A DNA stretch of 5,899 nt from Planctomycetota bacterium (lineage in GTDB: Bacteria > Planctomycetota > MHYJ01 > JACQXL01). Positions 1 to 5,781 of the stretch are shown in pieces. The notes below the pieces were generated by a model. The model was not told where the DNA came from and made no database searches. It was given only the letters and a program-made list of their open reading frames with translations. The position numbers were made by a program, and so were the translations under genes. How positions within the stretch are numbered: the stretch's first letter is position 1; the number at the start of each line of letters is the position of its first letter. The stretch is from contig JASEHY010000090.1 in assembly GCA_030018555.1 (NCBI GenBank), forward strand, positions 1 through 5,899. The letters are read 5' to 3'.

Positions 1-780
1 CCAGGCGCCGATGTATTTTGTTTCTCTCTTTAATAAGTGGGAACCCAACAATAAATATCCATAAAGAGGTTCTAAGACATATTGCCATGGTCTTATTGCA
101 TTAGGGTTACGAATGATAATCGTTTTATTCTTTGCTAATGCCCTGATGCAATCTGGGACCAGTCGGTCTTTTGACCAATCACCGCCGCCAATAATATTCC
201 CAGCCCTAACAGAAGCAACTGTTACTCTGTGAGATTTATATCTTTCGGGATTAAAAAATGATTTTATATATGCTGCGGTTACTAACTCGGCACATCCTTT
301 ACTGGAACTATAGGGGTCATAGCCACCCAGCCGGTCTGTTTCTTTATAACCTTGCTTTTGTTCTTTATTCTCATAGCATTTATCACTGGTTACATTTATC
401 ACTGCTCTAATGGAATTAGTCTGTCTTACTGCCTCAAGCATATTTATTGTTCCCAACACATTGACTTCGTAGGTATATTGGGGCTCTAAATAAGACCGTC
501 TTACCAGTGGCTGGGCTGCCAGATGGAAAATCATATCCGGCTTGGATGCCTTAATAATCCTCTTGAGTTTGGCGAAATTCCTGATATCGCCTATATGATG
601 AGATATGATATTCTTTAAATTTATGATATCAAAGAGATTAGGTTTTGTTTCTGGCTTCAGGGCATAACCAATAACCTTGGCGCCGAGTTCAGATAGCCAT
701 AAACTTATCCATGAACCTTTAAAGCCCGTATGCCCGGTTACCATGACCTTTTTATTACGATAAATATTTAATCTTTCCAT
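1..780 (-). CDS. rfbG: CDP-glucose 4,6-dehydratase, C-terminus cut off by the window edge
   Basis: Short-chain dehydrogenase/reductase-type enzyme that converts CDP-glucose to CDP-4-keto-6-deoxyglucose with bound NAD, in the cytoplasm. My translation gives 260 codons with no stop before the left edge; family members are about 360 residues, so roughly the last 100 are missing. Visible motifs are the NAD-binding loop TGHTGFKGSW (15-24), HLAAQPLV (86-93), TSDKCYEN (131-138, active-site Thr and the family's Asp-Lys), the catalytic pair Y157/K161 in YDPYSSSK, VRAGNIIGGGDW (191-202) and RPWQYVLEPL (230-239). TSDKCYEN, GGGDW and RPWQ-VLEP separate it from dTDP- and GDP-sugar dehydratases. The ATG at 778-780 lies inside the last codons of rfbF, a 13-nt overlap in another frame, and has only a weak GGAAA ribosome binding site, so translation is probably coupled to rfbF. 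Later pathway genes would be expected beyond the left edge. Confidence 0.95.
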   Translation of the reverse strand, partial: MERLNIYRNKKVMVTGHTGFKGSWISLWLSELGAKVIGYALKPETKPNLFDIINLKNIISHHIGDIRNFAKLKRIIKASKPDMIFHLAAQPLVRRSYLEPQYTYEVNVLGTINMLEAVRQTNSIRAVINVTSDKCYENKEQKQGYKETDRLGGYDPYSSSKGCAELVTAAYIKSFFNPERYKSHRVTVASVRAGNIIGGGDWSKDRLVPDCIRALAKNKTIIIRNPNAIRPWQYVLEPLYGYLLLGSHLLKRETKYIGAW

Positions 781-1544
781 ATTTTCCACGGAGCCTTTCC
801 ACTATTCCATAATGATTCAAGTTCTTTTCTCTCTCTGAGCGTATCCATTGGTTTCCAGAATGCTGTATGTTTGTATGCTTTTAATTGACCATGTTTAGCG
901 ATAGTTTCCATTGGTTTCCCTTCCCAGTAAGTCTGGTCTCCTTCAATGTAATTAAAAATCTCTGGTTCAAGGACAAAAAAGCCTCCGTTGATTAAGCCTC
1001 CGTCTCCTGTAACTTTCTCTTGGAAGTTAATAACAGTATTTTTATTGTTAATGTTTAAAGCGCCGAATCTACCCGGTGGTTGAACTGCAGTAACAGTAGC
1101 ATATTTACCGTGTTTCTTATGAAATTTAATTAAATCCGGTATGTTTACATTGGCAACTCCATCGCCGTATGTAAACATAAAGGTTTCATTGCCAACATAT
1201 TTCTTAACTCTTTTTATTCGTCCGCCAGTCTGGGTTTCTAATCCGGTATTTACTAATGTTACACACCACGGCTCAGAGTAATTTTGGTGTATGCGGATTT
1301 TATTCCGACATACATCAATAGTTACATCAGACTGGTGAAGTAGATAGTTAGCAAAAAATTCCTTGATAAGATAACCACGATAGCCCAGGCAGACAATAAA
1401 ATCATTAAATCCATAATGCGAGTATATTTTCATAATATGCCAGAGAATAGGTTTCTCTCCGATCTCTATCATTGGCTTAGGTTTTATTTCAGTCTCTTCG
1501 CTCAACCTTAATCCTAATCCACCAGCCAGAATTACCACTTTCAT
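768..1544 (-). CDS. rfbF: glucose-1-phosphate cytidylyltransferase
   Basis: Cytoplasmic nucleotidyltransferase making CDP-glucose from CTP and glucose 1-phosphate, the entry step to CDP-deoxysugars. At 258 residues it has the usual family length. Visible motifs are the N-terminal nucleotide loop LAGGLGLRLSEET (6-18), KPKPMIEIG (21-29), TYGDGV with metal-binding Asp128 (125-130), PPGRFGAL (156-163), NGGFFVLEPEIF (186-197), FWKPMDTLRE (229-238) and the family-typical end SGKAPWKIW. Residue 12 is Leu where sugar nucleotidyltransferases normally have Thr (GxGTRL); see findings. The start is well supported: an AGGAGGAGG ribosome binding site lies at 1552-1560, and the sequence begins directly at the first beta strand. 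rfbG overlaps its 3' end. The MBL gene lies 48 nt upstream with no clear promoter between, so co-transcription is plausible. Confidence 0.95.
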   Translation of the reverse strand: MKVVILAGGLGLRLSEETEIKPKPMIEIGEKPILWHIMKIYSHYGFNDFIVCLGYRGYLIKEFFANYLLHQSDVTIDVCRNKIRIHQNYSEPWCVTLVNTGLETQTGGRIKRVKKYVGNETFMFTYGDGVANVNIPDLIKFHKKHGKYATVTAVQPPGRFGALNINNKNTVINFQEKVTGDGGLINGGFFVLEPEIFNYIEGDQTYWEGKPMETIAKHGQLKAYKHTAFWKPMDTLRERKELESLWNSGKAPWKIWKD

Positions 1545-1551
1545 TGCTAAT

Positions 1552-1560
1552 CCTCCTCCT
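1552..1560 (-). promoter_or_regulatory. strong ribosome binding site of rfbF
   Basis: AGGAGGAGG on the minus strand, 7 nt before the ATG at 1542-1544. It offers two overlapping AGGAGG registers and fixes the start of rfbF. Confidence 0.8.
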
Positions 1561-1592
1561 AAATAAGTAGTTCTAATAATATCTCGGTTTAG

Positions 1593-2339
1593 TTATAACT
1601 CAAGACTCATATTATCAATTGCCACCACGGCCTGAGGGAAAGATTCCTTTGCCTGATTTTCGGCAATCTTTCGGTCTTCTATTGTCTGATAAGTCGCGGC
1701 ATCAAAATGTGTGAGAACAAGCTTTTTACTATTGGTTTCTCGGGCTAATCTTCCCGCATCGTCAGGATTCATATGCGGCCAGTGCGGCAGTGATTGACCC
1801 CTTTTATAGGCACATTCCGCAATTAGTAAATCGGCATCCTGAGCCAATTTCAGGGCATTCTCACAGAAACCCGTATCAGTACAATAAACAATAACTTTAT
1901 CATCAAGTTGGAAACGATAACCTAATGTAGTAACCGGATGAGATAATATTGCACACTCTAATGGTAGAGGTGTGTTATGTCTCCCTTCAGTAAGTTCATA
2001 TACCTTGGTAGGGTAGGGGAGTTTAGAAAAATAAAAAGTAAAAGGGGGACGTATCAGCGTATCCAGAACATTATTTAACCCCTCAGGTCCCGCGATATGC
2101 AACCCCTCCTTGAAATTAAATTTGTTCAAAGTATGTAATCCGATAATGTGGTCAAGATGAAAATGAGAAATAAAAAGATATACCGGTCTATTAAACGACA
2201 AATATTTATCAATCTTGGTAAATCCATTACCAGCATCAAGGATGATATCATATTCTGGTGATTGCACCAGAACGCACATCGTGTTACCGGTATGAGTATC
2301 ATACCAACCGTTTGTACCTAAAAACACTATTTTTATCAT
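1593..2339 (-). CDS. metallo-beta-lactamase fold hydrolase, RNase Z-like but lacking the tRNA exosite arm
   Basis: A 248-residue MBL-fold protein, probably a cytoplasmic two-metal hydrolase of a phosphoester or similar bond; the substrate is unknown. It opens with the first beta strand (MIKIVFLGTNGWY). The metal ligands are complete: HFHLDH (H59, H61, D63, H64), H134 in SHPV, D155 in CTDTG and H211 in LTHFD. AECAY (174-178) and a conserved-looking H189 followed by NPDDAGRLA match the layout of the ElaC/RNase Z group. However, only 21 residues separate H134 from D155, where true RNase Z carries a long flexible arm that grips tRNA, so tRNA 3' processing is unlikely. There are no signal peptide or membrane segments. 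The ATG has no clear ribosome binding site, but the start agrees with the fold. The gene lies 79 nt downstream of the regulator and 48 nt upstream of rfbF. A role in the sugar pathway is possible but not shown. Confidence 0.85.
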   Translation of the reverse strand: MIKIVFLGTNGWYDTHTGNTMCVLVQSPEYDIILDAGNGFTKIDKYLSFNRPVYLFISHFHLDHIIGLHTLNKFNFKEGLHIAGPEGLNNVLDTLIRPPFTFYFSKLPYPTKVYELTEGRHNTPLPLECAILSHPVTTLGYRFQLDDKVIVYCTDTGFCENALKLAQDADLLIAECAYKRGQSLPHWPHMNPDDAGRLARETNSKKLVLTHFDAATYQTIEDRKIAENQAKESFPQAVVAIDNMSLEL

Positions 2340-2383
2340 AACGAGTATTGCATTGTTATATTGTTTTAATGTTTTATTGTTGT

Positions 2384-2415
2384 TGTAATTCTATAACAGT
2401 GTAACATTGTAACCG
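2384..2415. repeat. four degenerate 8-bp tandem units, TGTAACnn
   Basis: Plus-strand units are TGTAATTC (2384), TATAACAG (2392), TGTAACAT (2400) and TGTAACCG (2408), in exact 8-bp register. They fill much of the 79-nt gap between the regulator's stop and the MBL start. They contain ATTGTAACC (2406-2414), which also occurs upstream of the regulator. This may be an array of regulator half-sites or a simple-sequence expansion; the sequence cannot decide. Confidence 0.6.
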
Positions 2416-2418
2416 TAA

Positions 2419-2889
2419 TTACATCTTATCCGGTATCATTATCGCAAGAGTTAAGATTTTCTGGTATATCTCCCTAAGTTTTTCAAGCCGTTTTTGATAG
2501 AACTTCTTTCGGGCAGTATCCTTAACGGTAGTAATCAGATTTACCATCTCGTTGAGATTTTTTTCTGCCTTAGAGAGTCTATTGGATAGTCCTCTTTTAA
2601 GCCGTGTTAAGATGATTCCCATTATGTCATGGTTGACTTCATAATAGTCCTTGCGCGAGCCCTTGACAAAGGTGTTCTTTACCGCATCCCACCCCTCCAG
2701 AATACGAATATTCTGACTTACAGTGCTTTTGCTCAGATGCAGTTTTTCTGATATTTCATCTAATGATAGGACAGAAGGAGAAACATACAACAATGCATAA
2801 ATCTGCGCTACTACACTATTGATGCCAATACTATCAGCAAATTCACTGGAGGATTTTATCACAGTATCTATAAAAATTTCATCCTGCAT
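2419..2889 (-). CDS. GbsR/MarR-type winged-helix transcriptional regulator
   Basis: A 156-residue DNA-binding protein of the GbsR group (COG1510-like) within the MarR superfamily. A helical N-terminal segment leads into IYALLYVSPSVLSLDEIS (30-47), then the recognition region LHLSKSTVSQNIRILEGW (50-67). The wing carries KGSRKDYYE (76-84), a signature of this group. A long charged helical tail (about 92-148) probably forms the dimer interface. There is no obvious ligand domain. The ATG at 2887-2889 is preceded by AAGAGGT (2895-2901), a good ribosome binding site. The gene has its own promoter (3015-3043) and a leader of about 118 nt rich in inverted repeats, which suggests autoregulation. Its targets are not known. 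The PHA operon lies upstream and the MBL-rfbFG genes downstream in the same direction, so either is a candidate. Known GbsR of Bacillus represses choline/betaine genes, but nothing here points to that substrate. Confidence 0.85.
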   Translation of the reverse strand: MQDEIFIDTVIKSSSEFADSIGINSVVAQIYALLYVSPSVLSLDEISEKLHLSKSTVSQNIRILEGWDAVKNTFVKGSRKDYYEVNHDIMGIILTRLKRGLSNRLSKAEKNLNEMVNLITTVKDTARKKFYQKRLEKLREIYQKILTLAIMIPDKM

Positions 2890-2934
2890 ATTTTACCTCT
2901 TACCACACGACGCCCAAATAGAGAGATTACATCC

Positions 2935-2973
2935 GTTACAAAGGTTACAGTAACCATCGCTACTATTGTAACC
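2935..2973. promoter_or_regulatory. cluster of GTTAC/GTAAC half-sites in the regulator leader
   Basis: On the plus strand, GTTAC occurs at 2935-2939 and 2944-2948, and GTAAC at 2950-2954 and 2968-2972. The middle two form the perfect palindrome GGTTAC-A-GTAACC (2943-2955). The direct spacings are 9 bp (2935 to 2944) and 18 bp (2950 to 2968). The cluster lies between the predicted transcription start and the ribosome binding site of the regulator. It could be an operator for the regulator itself. As RNA, the 13-nt palindrome would make only a hairpin with an impossibly small loop, so a DNA-level role is more likely. Confidence 0.5.
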
Positions 2974-2984
2974 AGAGAGCATCT

Positions 2985-3007
2985 TGTTCGGAACATTCCA
3001 AATGTTC
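2985..3007. promoter_or_regulatory. operator-like inverted repeat at the regulator's transcription start
   Basis: GAACATT-cca-AATGTTC (2991-3007) is a perfect 7+7 inverted repeat. A further half-site TGTTC (2985-2989) makes a second, overlapping palindrome, TGTTC-g-GAACA (2985-2995). The large repeat begins about one base past the predicted transcription start, so a bound protein would block initiation. The local regulator is the simplest candidate ligand; this is inference. Confidence 0.6.
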
Positions 3008-3014
3008 TATATAT

Positions 3015-3043
3015 AATATACAATATATATGTAAGTCTGTCAA
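3015..3043 (-). promoter_or_regulatory. sigma70-type promoter of the regulator gene
   Basis: On the minus strand a consensus -35 TTGACA (3038-3043) is followed, after 17 nt, by the -10 TATATT (3015-3020), one mismatch from TATAAT. Transcription should start near 3008, giving a leader of about 118 nt. The surrounding DNA is very AT-rich (alternating AT from 3008 to 3030). The operator-like repeat at 2991-3007 lies immediately downstream. This promoter shows the regulator can be transcribed apart from the PHA operon. Confidence 0.75.
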
Positions 3044-3088
3044 GTATTTTTTATATTTTCTGTAAATTTTTCGCTATTCAGCAAACAG

Positions 3089-3108
3089 ATTAGATGGACA
3101 AATCTAAT
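3089..3108. other. AT-rich hairpin after phaJ, doubtful terminator
   Basis: ATTAGAT (3089-3095) and ATCTAAT (3102-3108) are perfect complements around a 6-nt loop, starting about 28 nt past the phaJ stop. The stem is only 7 bp with one G-C pair, and in the phaJ transcript it is followed by CUGUUUGC rather than a run of U. It is placed where a terminator would be, but looks too weak for an intrinsic one. RNA-end protection is an alternative. Confidence 0.3.
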
Positions 3109-3136
3109 TTAATCGGTTCAATCCGTTTACTTCAAC

Positions 3137-3559
3137 TTAAGTAGACTCGTATTTAAGGACGGTGGCAATGCCCTCTATTACAGAAGTACCTGTCTGGTTA
3201 AAAACCGTTGTTTTTAGTTTCAGTATCTTTTTCTTGTCTGTTTTCTCAAGCACTTCGCATTCTGCGGTGAGGGTGTCACCAATTTTGACTGGTGCTTTGA
3301 ATTGCAATTCCTGTGAAAGATAAATAGTGTTTGGTCCAGGCAGTTTTGTGCCGAGGACAGTTGATATAAAACTTACGCCCAAAAATCCGTGTGCGATTCT
3401 GGTCTTGAATAAACTGTTTTTAGCAAATTCTTCGTTGATATGAACCGGATTAAAATCACCCGAGACACCGGCGAAATTATATATATCCGACTCGCTAATC
3501 GTCTTGGAAAACGATGCCTTATCGCCTATTTTTATATCCGCATATTTAAGTTCATTCAT
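3137..3559 (-). CDS. phaJ: (R)-specific enoyl-CoA hydratase, MaoC family (PhaJ-like)
   Basis: A single hot-dog domain of 140 residues that hydrates trans-2-enoyl-CoA to (R)-3-hydroxyacyl-CoA, the form PHA synthase accepts. The hydratase-2 motif is complete: YNFAGVSGDFNPVH (27-40) with catalytic Asp35 and His40, then IAHGFLGVSFISTVLG (55-70). Length and residue spacing match the Aeromonas PhaJ type (Asp31/His36). The ATG at 3557-3559 has an AAAGGAGA ribosome binding site (3568-3575) at good distance; another ATG at 3553-3555 is out of frame. It lies 31 nt downstream of phaC on the same strand, so it is very likely the third gene of the PHA operon, linking beta-oxidation intermediates to polymer synthesis. 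Other MaoC-like hydratases have similar sequences, so chain-length preference cannot be read here. Confidence 0.9.
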   Translation of the reverse strand: MNELKYADIKIGDKASFSKTISESDIYNFAGVSGDFNPVHINEEFAKNSLFKTRIAHGFLGVSFISTVLGTKLPGPNTIYLSQELQFKAPVKIGDTLTAECEVLEKTDKKKILKLKTTVFNQTGTSVIEGIATVLKYEST

Positions 3560-3590
3560 TTTCTGCTTCTCCTTTCTTTTCTAACGGCGG

Positions 3591-4673
3591 TTACTTTTCC
3601 TGAGAGCGTTTAATAATCCACTGGCTCAACTTAGGGCAGATTTCCTTTTGAGACCTTGACGATACAAAGATACCAATATGTCCGGTCAGGAACGAGGCAA
3701 TTTCTTTATCTTTGCTGGAGATATAATCTGTGAAATTTCTGGAACAGGCAGGTGGCACCAGATGGTCATATTCAGCAAAGATATTCAGAACCGGCATTGT
3801 GATATTTTTCAGGTTCACTACTTTATCGCCTATTTTAAGTTGATTCTTAACAAGAAGATTCTTTTGGTAACAATCTCTCAGAAATTCCTTCCATGCTGTA
3901 GCGGCCTGGTCAGGCGAGTCAAAAATCCATTTTTCCATCCTGATAAAATTATTAACAAAATCCTTATCATCAATATTTATCAAAAAGCCCACATATTTAT
4001 CCAGCATCAGACGGAAAGGGTTCATCAGAAGAAAGCCAATATTCATAAATTCACCCGGTATATTGCCAAAAGAATCTACCATCTTATCCACATCCAATCC
4101 TTTTGACCAGATATTAAGAAGACCGGTATCAGTCTCAAAGTCAATTGGTGAAACAATCGTTATGAGGTTTTTTATTTTATCTGGATGCAGTGCAGAGTAG
4201 ATTGCGGAAAAGGTTCCGCCCTGACAGATACCAGCCATTGTTAACTTGGATACACCAGATTGTTTTAATACTTCCTCTACCGCATTATTGAGGTAGCCCT
4301 CAATATAGTCTTCCAGAGTAATGAATTTATCCATTTGAGAAGGATAGCCCCAGTCAATAATATAGACATCAATACCCTGATTTACGAGATAACGAATAAT
4401 ACTGCGGTCGGGCTGGAGGTCAAGCATATATTGCCTGTTGATCAGGGCATAGACCATCAGGACTGGCGGTGAATTCACTTCCTTTTTCACAGGAACATAT
4501 CGGAAGATTTTCATCTTGTCTTCCTGATAGACCAATTCAGAAGGTGTTGTACCGACAGAGGTATTCAGAGGGCTGGTAAGAATCTCAAGACCCCGTAAGA
4601 ACTTCTTCTGTAAGAAATCTATTTCCTTAACAAGATTGGTTTTGGTCTTCTCCTTGTTGGTTGTCTCTGGCAT
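3591..4673 (-). CDS. phaC: class III polyhydroxyalkanoate synthase, catalytic subunit PhaC
   Basis: Polymerises (R)-3-hydroxyacyl-CoA into PHA at the granule surface, together with PhaE. The alpha/beta hydrolase fold carries the lipase-like box GICQG with nucleophile Cys150, Asp303 in EYDHLVPP and His332 in TGHIG. These lie one residue beyond the well-studied Allochromatium vinosum triad (Cys149, Asp302, His331). The 360-residue length is typical of class III (about 355) and too short for class I or II. Other family motifs are YALINRQYMLDLQPDRS (75-91) and DVYIIDWGYP (102-111). The ATG at 4671-4673 follows an AGGAGG site (4682-4687) that lies within the final phaE codons. Only 2 nt separate it from the phaE stop, so the two subunits are likely translated in a coupled way. 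Confidence 0.97.
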   Translation of the reverse strand: MPETTNKEKTKTNLVKEIDFLQKKFLRGLEILTSPLNTSVGTTPSELVYQEDKMKIFRYVPVKKEVNSPPVLMVYALINRQYMLDLQPDRSIIRYLVNQGIDVYIIDWGYPSQMDKFITLEDYIEGYLNNAVEEVLKQSGVSKLTMAGICQGGTFSAIYSALHPDKIKNLITIVSPIDFETDTGLLNIWSKGLDVDKMVDSFGNIPGEFMNIGFLLMNPFRLMLDKYVGFLINIDDKDFVNNFIRMEKWIFDSPDQAATAWKEFLRDCYQKNLLVKNQLKIGDKVVNLKNITMPVLNIFAEYDHLVPPACSRNFTDYISSKDKEIASFLTGHIGIFVSSRSQKEICPKLSQWIIKRSQEK

Positions 4674-4675
4674 TT

Positions 4676-5758
4676 TTACTTCCTCCTCTCATCTTTTTTT
4701 GTCTTCTCGCCTTTTAAATGTCTCTCTAATTCCTTTATTCTCTTTTTCAAGTTATAAAGTTCCTGATAAACATCATCTATTTCCGTTCGGGTTATAATTG
4801 GGGTGGCTTTGAGCATTTCCTCCATTACCGCAAAATGTTGCTTACGGAAATCAAGATAACTATCAAGGGTTCTTCTGATAACTTCAGTAAAAGCAGGAGT
4901 TTTGAATAATTGGAAAAAGCGGTCCTCAAAGGTTTTTATCAGAAGTTCGTAGAATTGCTTGTATTTTTCCTGAGTAACTTCGCCTTTGAGCAGGTCTGTT
5001 GCCTTACGGGCTAATTCTTCAACCGTTTCTTTGCCTGGCGAATAAAACACCATATTAAAATCAACTATTGCAGTGTAATACTTTATAAAGGCGTCAATAC
5101 TCTTAAATACCTTTTCCAGTAACAGTCTGGAAGGTCCGACCATAGGCATTTTTATAAATTTGCCTAATGCGGATTCATATCCCTGCATCAGTGTGGAATA
5201 AAACTCTTTATATTTAGTCGGGTCTGGTTTCTCACGCAGTATTTTATCCGTTTCCTGCGAGATTTTATTCCAGTTTTCAATAAATGGTTGATAGTTAGCA
5301 GTATAAAATCGTGAGAAATTCTCCAGCGAATTCTTTATTAACTCGTTCCATTCCTGTATATTACCGCCCAGGGCATCTGGCAGAGGCAGACCAAACAGTT
5401 TGCTGAATATTTCCTTCTGGCTATCTGACCAGATACTAAAGAAGTTTTTCATCAAATCCGGCGAGACATTGGGACGGCCGGCTGCATCTGCCCACGATTT
5501 AAACAATCTCATATAAACATCTGCAGTATCCACAAATTTGGGGAAGACCTCACCGACTACCCCGCTTAAAGGCACACTATAAAACTTTTTGGCTATATCA
5601 TCATATGCCTTAAACCACTGGGGAAATGCACCGCTCAAATCCATCTGCATAAAAGGATGTGATTTGAATGACCCGGCAAACTTATTCCACATATCAAAAA
5701 AAGGATTGCTGGGCGATTCTGTTTGTTCCTGGCTTTCGGTCTCTCTTTTTTCTGGCAT
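4676..5758 (-). CDS. phaE: class III PHA synthase subunit PhaE
   Basis: Non-catalytic partner that activates class III PhaC and helps position it on the PHA granule. It has 360 residues, close to the A. vinosum protein (about 357). It is all-helical in character, with a polar, disordered-looking N-terminus (1-18) and many Trp/Phe/Tyr-rich helices. The C-terminal segment TRTEIDDVYQELYNLKKRIK (323-342), running on as ELERHLKG (343-350), is the hallmark of PhaE/PhaR proteins and a likely short coiled coil; a basic tail (351-360) follows. There is no signal peptide or membrane segment. Two similar units, 182-205 and 265-288, suggest an internal duplication (see findings). The ATG at 5756-5758 has an AGGAGA ribosome binding site (5765-5770) 6 nt upstream. 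First gene of the phaE-phaC-phaJ operon; no convincing promoter was found in the 141 nt upstream. Confidence 0.93.
   Translation of the reverse strand: MPEKRETESQEQTESPSNPFFDMWNKFAGSFKSHPFMQMDLSGAFPQWFKAYDDIAKKFYSVPLSGVVGEVFPKFVDTADVYMRLFKSWADAAGRPNVSPDLMKNFFSIWSDSQKEIFSKLFGLPLPDALGGNIQEWNELIKNSLENFSRFYTANYQPFIENWNKISQETDKILREKPDPTKYKEFYSTLMQGYESALGKFIKMPMVGPSRLLLEKVFKSIDAFIKYYTAIVDFNMVFYSPGKETVEELARKATDLLKGEVTQEKYKQFYELLIKTFEDRFFQLFKTPAFTEVIRRTLDSYLDFRKQHFAVMEEMLKATPIITRTEIDDVYQELYNLKKRIKELERHLKGEKTKKDERRK
4682..4687 (-). promoter_or_regulatory. phaC ribosome binding site inside the phaE 3' end
   Basis: AGGAGG on the minus strand encodes the last two Arg codons before the terminal Lys of PhaE, and lies 8 nt before the phaC ATG. 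Ribosomes finishing phaE would sit on the phaC start, which fits the paired production of the two subunits. Confidence 0.75.
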
Positions 5759-5781
5759 ATTTACTCTCCTATCTTTAGTTT

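Noticed and set aside
1593..2339. Naming the MBL protein as RNase Z (rnz)
   Set aside because: The metal-site pattern fits the superfamily, but the short H134-D155 interval excludes the tRNA-binding arm expected of RNase Z.
2384..2415. Small CRISPR array
   Set aside because: The units are 8 bp in direct contact, with no spacers and no cas genes nearby.
2340..2418. Separate promoter for the MBL gene
   Set aside because: TATAAC- and TATAGA-like hexamers exist on the minus strand, but none has a credible -35 at 16-18 nt; AT-richness alone would produce them.
3089..3108. Intrinsic terminator for the pha operon
   Set aside because: The stem is 7 bp with a single G-C pair and has no following U run, so it is listed only as a doubtful hairpin.
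3678..4106. Plus-strand open frame of 142 codons inside phaC
   Set aside because: It lies wholly antisense to phaC, which has a complete catalytic triad, and its translation shows no recognisable domain.
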